Of a DNA stretch of 64,000 bases, positions 22,191 through 33,238 are shown in pieces; the stretch's first letter is position 1, and each line of letters begins with the position of its first letter. Below the pieces are notes generated by a model. That model ran no database searches. It saw only the letters and a program-made list of their open reading frames with translations, and had not been told where the DNA came from. The DNA comes from Megaleporinus macrocephalus (lineage: Eukaryota > Chordata > Actinopteri > Characiformes > Anostomidae). The translations under genes and the position numbers were made by a program. The DNA lies in contig CM038716.1 in assembly GCA_021613375.1 (NCBI GenBank), forward strand, positions 7,438,394-7,502,393. The letters run 5' to 3'.

Positions 22191-23669
22191 TTTGCACAGT
22201 AAAAGATCAGGAGTAACACTCAGGGGCAGTAAAGGAAAGGAACTGCCCATTCCTGCTGGGCGGCTCTACTGGAATTAACTGAATGCTAATGGTTCCAGTT
22301 GTTTTTTATCAAATTAGATCAGCTGGATTTTTTAAAATCAAAACTGGTCTAGTTCCGGTCTAATGCCAGTAGAGTTCTAGTGCCTACTACGGGATTTAAC
22401 TAGCATAAAGAAACCATTTCCAGAAGAGCTAAAACCAGTGTTATTGGTTTCTATGGGATTAACTGGAATAAAACAGCATCAAGTAAACTGGCAAGGATCA
22501 ATTCGCTGGTATCAACCAGTCCCAGTTGGATTGGATCCAGTAGAACTGGTATACAACTGGAGTTTCCACAAGGGCTCTATTCCAAGGGACTATTCCATTA
22601 ATCCATGGACTCCAACCAGGACCCATTCTTTGCCCCCAGCCCCTCTAATAACTATTATTGTTATCAGTTTATATATTTAAAGCCCTTCGTTTGGGGTTTG
22701 TGTTGCTGAGGTCATGCTGAAGTTCCATTTGTGTTTCTGTGTGTATGAGGTAACGCCAGTAATAACACTGGGAAATAGAATATCAGCAACAGCAGCAGTG
22801 GGTTTATGGCTTAATGCTACTAGCACAGTAAGTCTCAGCTCATTAAGCTTCTCCTGGCGGTCACATGAAAAAACAAACCACTCGGGTCACTTTCAAGGAT
22901 ACTTACGAAACAAATTTATTTGATATAATATCAATACGCTGCCGTATGTACAAAATAAAAACGCACTCTTTATAGCACAATGGTTATATTTAGTAAGTCA
23001 TATTCTACAGTACATCCATCTAAAATAAGTCTCCACTTTTCTTTTGCTCTGTTTGATTGCACTCAGCAAATTTGGACTTTCAAAATGTGAAAAATAAACA
23101 AACAAACAAACCAAAAAAATCAATCTGTCCAGATTACAGACTCGGTTCAGGCCTTATTGACATCAATCTGATCCACATTTGATTCTATTTCCCACTGAGC
23201 CGGGTAATCGAGAACGTTTACCTGGTACAGGTGGTGGAAGCTGTGGAGCAGTTTGAGGCCAACGAGGACTGAGGACCGTGAAAAATACTGTGAAATAGTG
23301 AGACCAGTAGTGAAGAGCGGTGTCTATTATAATAAAGCAGAAAAAAACATACTAAAACACACTATTGCCTTTAGCAAACCATTCAAAATTCAAGTAAAAC
23401 AGGATCTGTTAAAGGAATTAAGATATTTAACATAACAGCATAAAAAAGAACACAAAAGGTTTAATAACTGTGACTTACTGCATATGAAAAGGGCAAAAAA
23501 ATAACAGAAATATTCCACTGTTTTACACCCAGGATTAAAGGTGCAGGGGGTCTGACTTTTAGCATTAAAGACCCTAAAACGACTGTTAGTTATGAATACA
23601 GTACCAGTCAAACGGTTGGACACACATACAACACAAGAAATTGTAAAGGAATTAACAATAAAATTGTTC
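22191..23669. other. Gene-free stretch, AT-rich and probably repeat-derived
   Basis: At 22200-22660 there is an unidentified segment rich in ACTGG and CCAGT phrases (for example TTAACTGGAATAAAAC and CCAGTAGAACTGG), likely a miniature element. The remainder has no exon or RNA gene that I can support. Confidence 0.45.
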
Positions 23670-24220
23670 ATAGTGTTACATTTAGCATGTGCCTAGTGAG
23701 AAACCTCAGGCAATGCAACCCATTTAGCATGTGGCTAATGAAAAACCCTCAGGCAACATAACCCGTTTAGCATGTGGCTAGTGAGAAACCTCAGGTAAAG
23801 CAACCCATTTAGCATGTGGCTAATTAAAAACCCTCAGGTAACACAACCCATTTAGCATGTGGCTAGTGAGAATCCTCAGGCAATGCAACCCATTTAGCAT
23901 GTGGCTAATGAAAAACCCTCAGGTAACACAACCCATTTAGCATGTGGCTAGTGAGAAACTATGGGTAACGCAACCCATTTAGCATGTGGCTAATTAAAAA
24001 CCCTCAGGTAACACAACCCATTTAGCATGTGGCTAATTAAAAACCCTCAGGTAACACAACCCATTTAGTATGGGCTTGTGAGAAACTTTGGCTAACGCAA
24101 CCCATTTAGCATGTGGCTAGTGAGAAACCTCAAGTAACGCAACCAATTTAGCATGTGGCTAAAAAAAACCCTCAGGTAACACAACCCATTTAGCAAGTGG
24201 CTAGTGAGAAACCTCAGGTC
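23670..24220. repeat. 42/43-bp minisatellite (CATTTAGCATGTGGCTA)
   Basis: The unit is CCCATTTAGCATGTGGCTA, then ATGAAAAACCCTCAGGTAAC, in about 12-13 copies. Two sub-types alternate (GTGAGAAACCTC and AATTAAAAACCCTC). Confidence 0.93.
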
Positions 24221-25300
24221 CCAGCAAACACACAATGTTGTCTACTTTCTTACAACGTTATTACAATGTTGTCAAAAGGTTTTGTATCAAGGTCATTACT
24301 AGAAACATTGCCAAGTGGTATTATAACTACCTGTCAGCAATTTAGCATTCCATGGAGCTCCATGCAGAAATAAAGGAGGTTCTGACAACGTTGTCATTAC
24401 ATCATTACAACAGTGTCAGATAACATTTAAACATTGTGACAACAATGTTGGCACTAAAACAATGGGGGTCTGAATGTTGGAGTTCCATGCAGATATAATG
24501 GAACGTATGAAGGGCTCTAGGAGGTTGTGACAATGTACTGACAACGTTATCACAACGTTTTTACTGAGGAATAACATTTCAATGACGTACCAACACTGTG
24601 GGCACCAAAAGAATAGGTTGCCACAGCGTTGTCACAATGTTTTCAGAACATAACTGTGTTTGCAGGGTTTCGTCACACATTTAGCATGTGGCTAGTTAGG
24701 AACGAAAAAGCTCATGTGAACAAGTAGTGGCCGTTACTGAAACCTGATTAGCATAATTCATCTTATTTGCATATTTCTAAACAAATTAGACTAAATAGTG
24801 GCTATTTTATCAACAATGTTGACACAACGTAACTGTCACATAACGTTGTTTTATGGTTTTATGATTATATGTTGGCATTGAGTTCCATTAAGATATAATA
24901 GAACGTATGAAGGTGGTGACAATGTACTGACAACCTTGCCACAATGTTTTTCCATGGGGTTCCGAACGTTGGAGTTCTATACAGATGGAATGGAACGTAT
25001 GAAGGATACTTGGAGGTTGTGACAATGTACTGACAATGTTATCACAACGTTTTTACTGAGGAATAACATTTCAATGACGTACCAACACTGTGGGCACCAA
25101 AAGAATAGGTTGCCACAGCGTTGTCACAATGTTTTCAGAACATAACTGTGTTTGCAGGGTTTCGTGACACATTTAGCATGTGGCTAGTTAGGAACGAAAA
25201 AGCTCATGTGAACAAGTAGTGGCCGTTACTGAAACCTGATTAGCATAATTCATCTTATTTGCATATTTCTAACCAAATTAGACCAAATAGTACAGAAAAG
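24221..25300. repeat. ACAACGTT-rich element with a tandem duplication of about 330 bp
   Basis: Phrases such as ACAACGTTNTCACAA recur throughout. Segment 24470-24797 and segment 24957-25290 are nearly identical, including GAGGAATAACATTTCAATGA and TCATCTTATTTGCATATTTC. Both contain a copy of the ATTTAGCATGTGGCTAGT phrase from the upstream minisatellite, so the array and this element are related. No coding sequence is seen. Confidence 0.85.
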
Positions 25301-26224
25301 TAATTCGACCATGGAGGTCCGAACGTTGGACTGGAGCTGTATCCACCATCTGCAGGACCCCACACCTTTAACCTTCGCACGCTTGTGAATAGGAACGTCT
25401 GTACAAAACGTTTCACGCTTCCACCTCGAATCTGTATTAATGTAAACTTAAAAAAATGCTAATATATACAACTAAAAACGCTGCCTGTACACGTGTTTAT
25501 GACAACATCCCACTTTTGCTGTATTCACCAGATCAGCTCTTTTACTGTTTACTGCAGGAGGGCCTAATAATAAATAAAATAAACAAAAGCCCTTTTTTTT
25601 AATAATACAACTTCTAGACACACGGTATGCAGAGAAAAAGAGAGAAAAGAAAAAGGTATGGAGAGATTGTGATCTGGCAGCGTCGGGCAGGCCTGACCGG
25701 TTCACCGTAGCTGCCCGCAGGAATGTGCAAAGATAAGAATTGATTAAACCTACAGTTTGTTCGTCCTCAGGTTTACCGAAAGTGTGCGACTGACCACAGC
25801 ACGACGTGCGAGTGATGTTTCTAAGGGGCTCGTTCTATAACTGTGGACATATTTCACGCCTGTACTGTACCTTCTTGCTATCTAGAACTAGGGCTACGGT
25901 ACACATAGAACCCTAGAAGTAGCTAGGACATGATGTCATCCTAGAACGTTGCAGGTCTCGAGACTAGGAACAGTTATAGAGCGACCCATGAGCTTTTATA
26001 GTGTCTATGGTTGAAAAGCACTGTATCATACAGCCGAGACATACAGTTAAATATGTGTCTGTAATAACCTGTACATCGCTGACCACACAGTCCGGGCAGG
26101 TCCTTCCATCAGCAGACTTCCAAACACACCCCTCCCGCCCCACCAACGTTCTGATTTCTGGACTGACCACTCATCAGGGGGTCATGAGCTTCAGAGTAAG
26201 AGTGCTGATACAGGAGCAGTCTGA
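25301..26224. other. Gene-free stretch
   Basis: No exon or RNA gene is supported. The 152-codon frame that starts at 26001 runs into transposon sequence and has no recognisable domain. Confidence 0.5.
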
Positions 26225-26662
26225 GGGCTGGGCGATTCGTCCCGACAGGTCTTATCTCGATATAATATCCCGATTATTAAAACACGGTTATTGTTCTTAT
26301 TTGACCAACACATTAATAGAGATGCACAATCATATCGGATTCATATCTGTACCAGATAATAACTGCTTTTTAAAAAACATTGCAGTCCAAAGAAAAACAA
26401 GTATCGTAAGTAACGTTACAGGAGAGGACAAAAACAGTCTTTACAAGTCCTTCCGATAGATGTATGTGGCCGTGTGACTTGATGGAATTCATACACTTGG
26501 AGAAGATAAACTACTCACTTAGAGCTTCTAAAAACAAATTAATTTCCATTTGGGAGCCTGTTCTGAGGTATATAGGTAAACTTAAATCTATGGCTGATAG
26601 TAGAGCCCTGTTGTTGAGCTCCTTACTCGTATTAGTTTATATTTATATGTAACATTGGTATT

Positions 26663-27578
26663 ACTGGTGTAGTGTTTAGTATGGTGGTGTAGTGGTTAGT
26701 ACGGTGGTGTAGTGGTTAGTATGGTGGTGTAGTGGTTAGTATGGTGGTGTAGTGGTTAGTATGGTGGTGTAGTGGTCAGTATGGTGGTGTAGTGGTTAGT
26801 ATGGTGGTGTAGTGGTTAGTATGGTGGTGTAGTGGTTAGTAAGGTGGTGTAGTGGTTAGTACGGTGGTGTAGTGTTTAGTATGGTGGTGTAGTGGTTAGT
26901 ATGGTGGTGTAGTGGTTAGTGTGGTGGTGTAGTGGTTAGTACGGTGGTGTAGTGGTTAGTATGGTGGTGTAGTGTTTAGTATGGTGGTGTAGTGGTTAGT
27001 ACGGTGGTGTAGTGGTTAGTATGGTGGTGTAGTGTTTAGTATGGTGGTGTAGTGTTTAGTATGGTGGAGTAGTGGTTAGTATGGTGGTGTAGTGGTTAGT
27101 ATGGTGGTGTAGTGGTTAGTACGGTGGTGTAGTGGTTAGTACGGTGGTGTAGTGGTTAGTATGGTGGTGTAGTGTTTAGTATGGTGGTGTAGTGGTTAGT
27201 GTGGTGCTGTAGTGGTTAGTATGTGGGTGTAGTGTTTAGTAAGGTGGTGTGGTGGTTAGTATGGTGGTGTAGTGGTTAGTAAGGTGGTGTAGTGGTTAGT
27301 ATGGTGGTGTAGTGGTTAGTATGGTGGTGTAGTGGTTAGTAGGGTGGTGTAGTGGTTAGTAAGGTGGTGTAGTGGTTAGTATGGTGGTGTAGTGGTTAGT
27401 ACGGTGGTGTAGGGGTTAGTATGGTGGTGTAGTGGTTAGTACGGTGGTGTAGTGGTTAGTATAGTGGTGTAGTGGTTAGTATGGTGGTGTAGGGGTTAGT
27501 ACGATGGTGTAGTGGTTAGTACGATGGTGTAGTGGTTAGTACGATGGTGTAGTGGTTAGCACCGTGGTGTAGTGGTTG
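26663..27578. repeat. 20-bp minisatellite (ATGGTGGTGTAGTGGTTAGT)
   Basis: Near-perfect 20-bp periodicity, about 46 copies. The last unit changes to TAGCACCGTGGTGTAGTGG and passes into a SINE-like sequence. The unit matches the tRNA-like head (box A region, TGGTGTAGTGGTTAGCAC) of that widespread fish repeat. Confidence 0.95.
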
Positions 27579-27838
27579 TAGTCTGTGGAGCATGTTCTCC
27601 CCGTGTTTGAGTGGGTTTCTCCGGGTACTCTGGTTTCCTCCCACAGTCCAAACATATGCAGTCAGGTTGATCGGTCACTCTAAATTGCCCGTAGGTGTGA
27701 GTGCATGAGTGTTGGCCAACTGCATGACTGGCGAACTGTCCATGGTGTACCCCGCCTTCGCCTGATGATGCTGGGATTGGCTCCAGCACCCCTGTGACCC
27801 CGACTAGCGAGATTAAGCGGCAGATAATGGATGGATAG
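27579..27838 (+). mobile_element. SINE-like dispersed repeat, 3' part
   Basis: GCATGTTCTCCCCGTGTTTG, CTGGTTTCCTCCCACAGTCC, CACTCTAAATTGCCCGTAGG and TAAGCGGCAGATAATGGATG are hallmarks of a repeat found across fish genomes. The usual box B (GTTCGATTCC-like) that should precede it is absent here, because the head has been replaced by the 20-bp array. Confidence 0.8.
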
Positions 27839-27874
27839 ATATTTTGTATTATTTTCTGTATGTGTTTGTATATA

Positions 27875-28396
27875 TACACTACCACTCAAAAGTTTAGGAT
27901 CACTTTAGAATTTCATTTCATGCTATTTTCATGCAATTCACAAACAATATTGTTCATTTCACAATTAATGTAAGTGTATCAGATGATTTTTAAAGAATAA
28001 AAATGTTTGTATTAAAGTCTATTTTTGTATAGAGGCTTATTTTACATATAGTCTATTATCAGCAATTCTCAGTCCTCTGTCTAAATCTCCTGGTACGGCA
28101 ACCAATCCAAGTTAAGGATGTTATTGGACTAATTGGTTGTTAGGACACTCTTGCTCAATTGTGATGCACAGCTGAAAAACATTCTACTAATAAGTGAGTA
28201 TAAAAGGGAGAACAACATTCTAGGTTAGTTTAGTATCTGAAGATCAGCAGTTGATGGCTTGCTGACCGACTCAAAATGACCAGAAAGAAACAACTTTCTT
28301 TAGAGACCCGTCAGTCCATTGTTGTGTTAAGGAAGAAGATACTCCATTAAAACAAGAACATCTCACTGTGATCCCAAACTTTTGAGAGGTAGTGTA
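27875..28396 (+). mobile_element. Tc1/mariner miniature element with intact terminal repeats
   Basis: The left terminus TACACTACCACTCAAAAGTT and the right terminus AACTTTTGAGAGGTAGTGTA are near-perfect inverted repeats of about 29 bp, flanked by TA. Inside, an ATG at 28276 opens MTRKKQLSLETRQSIVVL, the usual start of a Tc1-type transposase. The frame is lost after about 20 codons, so this is an internally deleted, non-autonomous copy of 522 bp. Confidence 0.88.
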
Positions 28397-28689
28397 TGTG
28401 TGTCTGCACATGTGTAATGGAACTGGACTCAGATATGGGTTACCTCTTGTTGAAATGACTGTGGTTTATGTCTAGGGGATGGATGGGTGGGTGTATAGTT
28501 ATTGTTTTTTTGTTTTTGTTCAGGGTTAGGGTTAGCATATGTTATGTGTCGGGGAAGGGGGGATGAAAAAGAGTGTACATGGAAATATTGACTAATGAAC
28601 ACACCTTGTACCTTGTACTTAGTATGTATCCATATTTTTTAAAAATAATAATATTAAATTTTAAAAAATAAAATAATAAAAAAAAATCT

Positions 28690-29062
28690 TCACTTTCAAT
28701 GCAAGTCTATGGAACCAGAATGCTTTCCAGGACATTTTGAAGCATTATTATTGGTCCAAAAATTTTCACACAGTGTAAACGGCGGCTCATGGGCTCAAAT
28801 GATGAAGAAAAATAAAAATCCACAAAAATTGAGATTTTTTACATTTTTTTTTATTTTATTTATTTTTTATTTTTTTGCATCGTTTGAACACCACAGCTGC
28901 TGTTGACACTGTGTAAAAATGTCATGATGGACGGATCAATAGAAATGCTCCAAAATAGCTTGTAAAGATTTCTGGTTCCATTGACTTGCATTGAAAGGGA
29001 AGCAAGTTTTTGTCCTCTCCTGTAAAGTTGCTATTTTGGAGATACTTGTTTATTTTAATTGG
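28690..29062. mobile_element. Palindromic foldback element, copy A
   Basis: The left arm (CTTTCAATGCAAGTCTATGG, AACCAGAATGCTTTCCAGGA) and right arm (TCTGGTTCCATTGACTTGCA, TTGTCCTCTCCTGTAAAG) are inverted matches around an A/T-rich centre near 28800-28880. Related palindromes lie at 31370-31790 and one arm at 32945-33160. Confidence 0.75.
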
Positions 29063-29295
29063 ACAGCAATGATATGTGAATTGAATTGATGTTATAATTA
29101 GACTGATATTTGTGTATTTATTGAAGTGCAGAACGTTCCGGACAAAGCTTTCTATAACAAAACTGTTTACGACTGTTGATACTGCATCAAAAGACATTTC
29201 CATCGACTTGCATTAAAAGTAAAGTTTTTTTTGTCCTCTGCTGTTACCAAGTTACCATTCCGGACAGCGATGATACACGTTAATATTGAAAATGA

Positions 29296-29301
29296 TTTAT
29301 T
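29296..29301 (-). terminator. Candidate polyadenylation signal of the tiam1-like gene, inside transposon
   Basis: TTTATT on the + strand is AATAAA on the coding strand, about 200 bases after the stop codon. It lies inside the hAT-like right arm. Other sites further downstream are possible. Confidence 0.4.
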
Positions 29302-29497
29302 TACTGAATTAATGAACTGAAATACCGATACTGAGCGTCACAACCTGCTGAAAATTCAGTGCAGACACTACCGTAATTATCGATACTGAATAATACTGAA
29401 ACGATATATCGTGATATTGTGAAATCGCCCAGCCCTGGTCAGCTGTGCAGGACGGAATCCGTAATCAACACCTTCCCTCTGACGTTCCCGCTCGTCT

Positions 29498-30015
29498 TCA
29501 GCTTTCCGGAGTGTCCTGCTCTTCGCTTGCGCTCGCGTCCCGCCGCACCCAGATGACATCATCACCGAGCACCGCCTGCTCGTCCACGCTGGCCACAGAC
29601 ACGGCGCACTGCTTCCCCAGGTGGGACAGCCGCAGGGCGTGCTGGGATTTGGAGTCTTTGCTTTCGGAAGCGTCCTTCTCGTCCTCGTCCAGCGTCAGCG
29701 CCGAAACCTGTCCCTCCAGCTCCGGCTCGGCGGACGGGCTCAGAGTGGACTGGCTGAAGTCCTCGTCCTCCTCCTCGCCCTCCTCGTCGCTCAGAATGTC
29801 CGTCTCCTTCACCTGCTCCTGCTCCTGCTCCTCGTAGCGCTGCAGGTCGAACTGCTCCTCCACCCAGCGGTCGGTGTCGCCCGGCTGCAGGGCATGCTGG
29901 GAGTCCGGCGAGTCTGCGTCCGCGTCAGCGTCCGCGTCGAACACGATGTCCGTGTCGATGGTGAAGCGGTTCCGCACCAGCTTGCGCCGCCCCAGCGTAC
30001 GTGTGGGAGCAGAGG
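29498..30015 (-). CDS. tiam1: tiam1-like exon 13, acidic C-terminal tail (residues 466-637)
   Basis: The acceptor TGTTTGTGTGCAG lies at 30016 and up; the stop TGA is at 29500-29498. The exon encodes [27 protein letters not shown] and [10 protein letters not shown], all typical of the TIAM1 tail, ending VIWVRRD plus a divergent tail. It includes an Asp-Ala run (DADADADAD) and Glu-rich and Glu-Gln runs. It is much richer in GC than its flanks. Frames on the + strand here are shadows. Confidence 0.9.
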
Positions 30016-32062
30016 CTGCACACAAACACAGTGGAGGTTAACGGATGACACTTGAGTTGATGCTGAGCTAATACACTAATATTACTTCTTCCAGTCGAGT
30101 CACATTATTATGACCACCAGTTAATATCCAGAGTGACCACCGTGTGCAGCACGGACAGCAGCTAGACGGACTGGGAGACTCAGTAAGGTCCTGGTAGGTG
30201 GTCACAGGTATCTGGAGCCATGCTGACTGCAGGGCATCCCACAGCTGCTGGAGGGAGCGTGGAGGAGGATCCATAGAGCCAACACCACCATCCAGGTGGT
30301 CCCACAGAGCCTCAATTGGGTTCAAGTCTGGGCAATTAGGGGTCTAGGGTAATACGTGGAAGTCTTAGTCAGCTCTTCCAACCAACGTGGGACATTTCTA
30401 CTGTGTGACGTGTCTCCTTGTCCTGCTGGAAGATCCCATCCACCCCAGAGAAGACCATCATCATGTATGGTGTACATGATCTGCAAGGATGGATCCAGAC
30501 CCGGATCTGTTGAGATTGTCTTCCACATGGATGAGTGGATCCAGAGAACGCCATTGAAAACATTCCCCAGACCATACAATTGCCTCCTACGCGATGCTGC
30601 CGTCCAAAGTAGTAAGTGGTCATAACATGTGACTCAACCGTGTGGTATGATGCTCTGAGACATTGAAGTCATCTGTTTATTTGGATGCTCCATCTGAGAT
30701 GTCTGGCGTGCTACAGCCTACAGTATAGCCAACAATACTGTTTAAAGTTGTTTATCCTCCAGGTAAGTGTCGTCTAGCATGAAGTTCAATGATCAACCAA
30801 TAAGGTAAGCTGATGAGAGGTCACTGCTTACTATTGCTTTCAATCACCAGCTGAAGATCAAGTAGATAAGTGAAGTGTTCACCTGCTCGGTTCATGGTGG
30901 GTCGAGCTCCTTTCAGCGCACACAGGCGTTTCCCTCCGAACGGTACGTACTGCTGGCTGGGAGGAAGACTCTCCGTCTTCAACAGCTGCCGCCTCTGTTT
31001 ATCCCTCAGGATGGAGTGGACCGTCCTCAGGAAGTCCTTCTTACTCTCAGGAGAACTACACGGACGAGCAAAAGCAAGAAGACTTCAGTGCAGGTCATTT
31101 CCATACACACAGAGTTTACAGTAATTAATTTTAAGTAAGTTTTAAGTAAATTGTAAGTACAGTAAGTAATTTTGTCCATATTTCTTTGCTTTATTATGCA
31201 CTCAGCTAATTTTATCATTGCCAATAGAGCAGTTTAGAAGTGTCTTCAAAAAGTTCCGAAGCTCAATACTTCTGAGCCCCGAGCAGTCCAATAAACACAG
31301 CATCAGATATTCAAATATCAGTCTAAACTTAACATCAGATCATGTCGTTGCTGTCCCATACAAAACAAGTATCTCTAAAATAGCAACTTTACAGGAGAGG
31401 ACAAAAACTTTTTTTACTTGTAACGCGAGTCAATGGAACCAGAAGTTATTCTGGAGCATTTCTACTGGTCCAGTCGTCATGAAATTTTCACACGATGTAA
31501 ACGGCAGCTGTGGTGTTCGAAAGATGTAGAAAAATGAAAATGTAAAAAAAAAATTTAAAAATTAAAAAAATGTCAATTTTTGTCAATTTTCAATTTTCTT
31601 CATCATTTGAACAGCTGGCGTTTACGTTGTGAGAACATTTCATGCACATTGGACCAATCGAAATGCTCCAAAACAGCTTGGAAATAATTCTGGTTCCATA
31701 GACTTGCATTGAAAGCAAAGACAGTTTTTGTCCTCCCCTGTAAAGTCGGCTTTTTGGATATACTCCTTTTACTATGGACAGCAACGATCAATTACCAGCA
31801 GCAGTGCTTATAGTAATAAATAATAAATAATAATAATAATAATAATAATAAAACCTCAAAATAAAACACAAGAATAAACATATATGTGCAGTTTTAAGAA
31901 ATAGGTATAATAATACGGGATGCAATAAATATATATATATATTATATATACTTATTAAATATGATATATATAACAGTACAGCAGCAGCAGCAACAGCCAA
32001 GAAGCTAAAGCCAAAGTGAGTGAGTTTATAGCGCTAAAGATAACCATGTTTCATGACTTGCT

Positions 32063-32102
<40 letters not shown>

Positions 32103-33172
32103 GCATTCATGCTTTTTCCCCAGTACCTTAAAATGAGCAAATATTCAGTTATTAAAATTCTGTTATTTATTAAAATTCAGTTATTTATTAAAATTAATAG
32201 AAGTGTGTTCACTCTAGAGGGTGTGCTACACTATATATAACATATAACCACATGTTTAAACCAGAAATGTTATATCCTGAAGCTGTTAATAGGATAAATA
32301 AAGGGTTAATCTACAATTACACTGCACAGTAAGATTTGTAGCACTGTCAGGTTGCAGTATTTACACTGCCAGTTCAGGTTTCTCCACTAGGTGGAGACAT
32401 TTACAGCAAAATCTTCAGCGTCAGCATTGACTTGGCTGACGGTCAGTATGAGTCATAGGTGTGAAAAATGTGTGCTTGGTGGGTGTCGTGAGTAAAGTGT
32501 TTGGTGGTCTGAGCTCTGACCTGCAGCACAGGTGGAACACTCTCTCTGGTCTTCCTTCGGACTCTGACTTCACATGTACGATCTCGCACACCGCGGCGCT
32601 GTCACCGTCTGCGGACACAAACAGACATTAACTCTCACTCTGTTCAGCTGGGTGTGTCTTTTAGTGTACGCACAGCAGGGAGTCCAGTCTCTTATCACAA
32701 GGGCCGCCGGGTTATCATTCCGAGCAAGCAGGAGCTCTCATTATTCCTCAGGTTTACCCAGACGGGCTCCCGTTGCTCTGCTGAAACATAAACCTGCAGC
32801 CACAGCGGACCACTGTGAGAAAGACTGGAGACCCCTGATCTACACTGTGCTCTCCTGTTACTCCAGCAGGGGGGCACTTTCACAAATAAAAGGTTTACCA
32901 TCAACATGCAACCACATAAAGCTTCAGGTGTGTGCATATAGATTTTGCCAGTACGTTACAGGAAAGGACAAAAACTGTCTTTACTTTTAATGGAAGTCAA
33001 TGGAACCAGAATTTTTTTCAAGCTAATTTGGAGCAGTTCTATTGGTTCCTTCATCATGAAATTTGCACACAATGTAAACAACAGCTTTCAGGTTCAAATG
33101 ATGCAGAAAAATAAAAATGGACAAAAATGGAGATTGAAGTTTTACTTGGACAGTAACGATACCCACACACAA

Positions 33173-33238
<66 letters not shown>

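Larger units (their letters stand above)
26225..29438. mobile_element. Split hAT-like miniature element with nested insertions
   Basis: The left end AGGGCTGGGCGATT (about 26225) and its inverted match AATCGCCCAGCCCT (about 29425-29438) look like terminal repeats. Their inner flanks also match in inverted orientation: GTATCG, TTACAG and GAGGACAAAAAC at 26405-26445, and TTTTGTCCTC and GCGATGATAC near 29228-29275. The roughly 2.7 kb between the arms holds a minisatellite, a SINE-like tail, a Tc1 miniature and a palindromic element. A clear target-site duplication was not found, so joining the arms is an inference. Confidence 0.55.

Noticed and set aside
26001..26459. 152-codon + frame
   Set aside because: It runs into the hAT-like arm and has no recognisable domain.
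26663..27578. A cluster of tRNA genes suggested by TGGTGTAGTGGTTAG
   Set aside because: Only the box A-like motif repeats every 20 bases; no cloverleaf or box B is present.
28500..28545. GGGTTAGGGTTAG as a telomere-like repeat
   Set aside because: Only about two units (CAGGGTTAGGGTTAGCAT); chance or a transposon phrase.
29621..30055. 144-codon + frame opposite the last tiam1-like exon
   Set aside because: Shadow of the GC-rich coding exon on the other strand.
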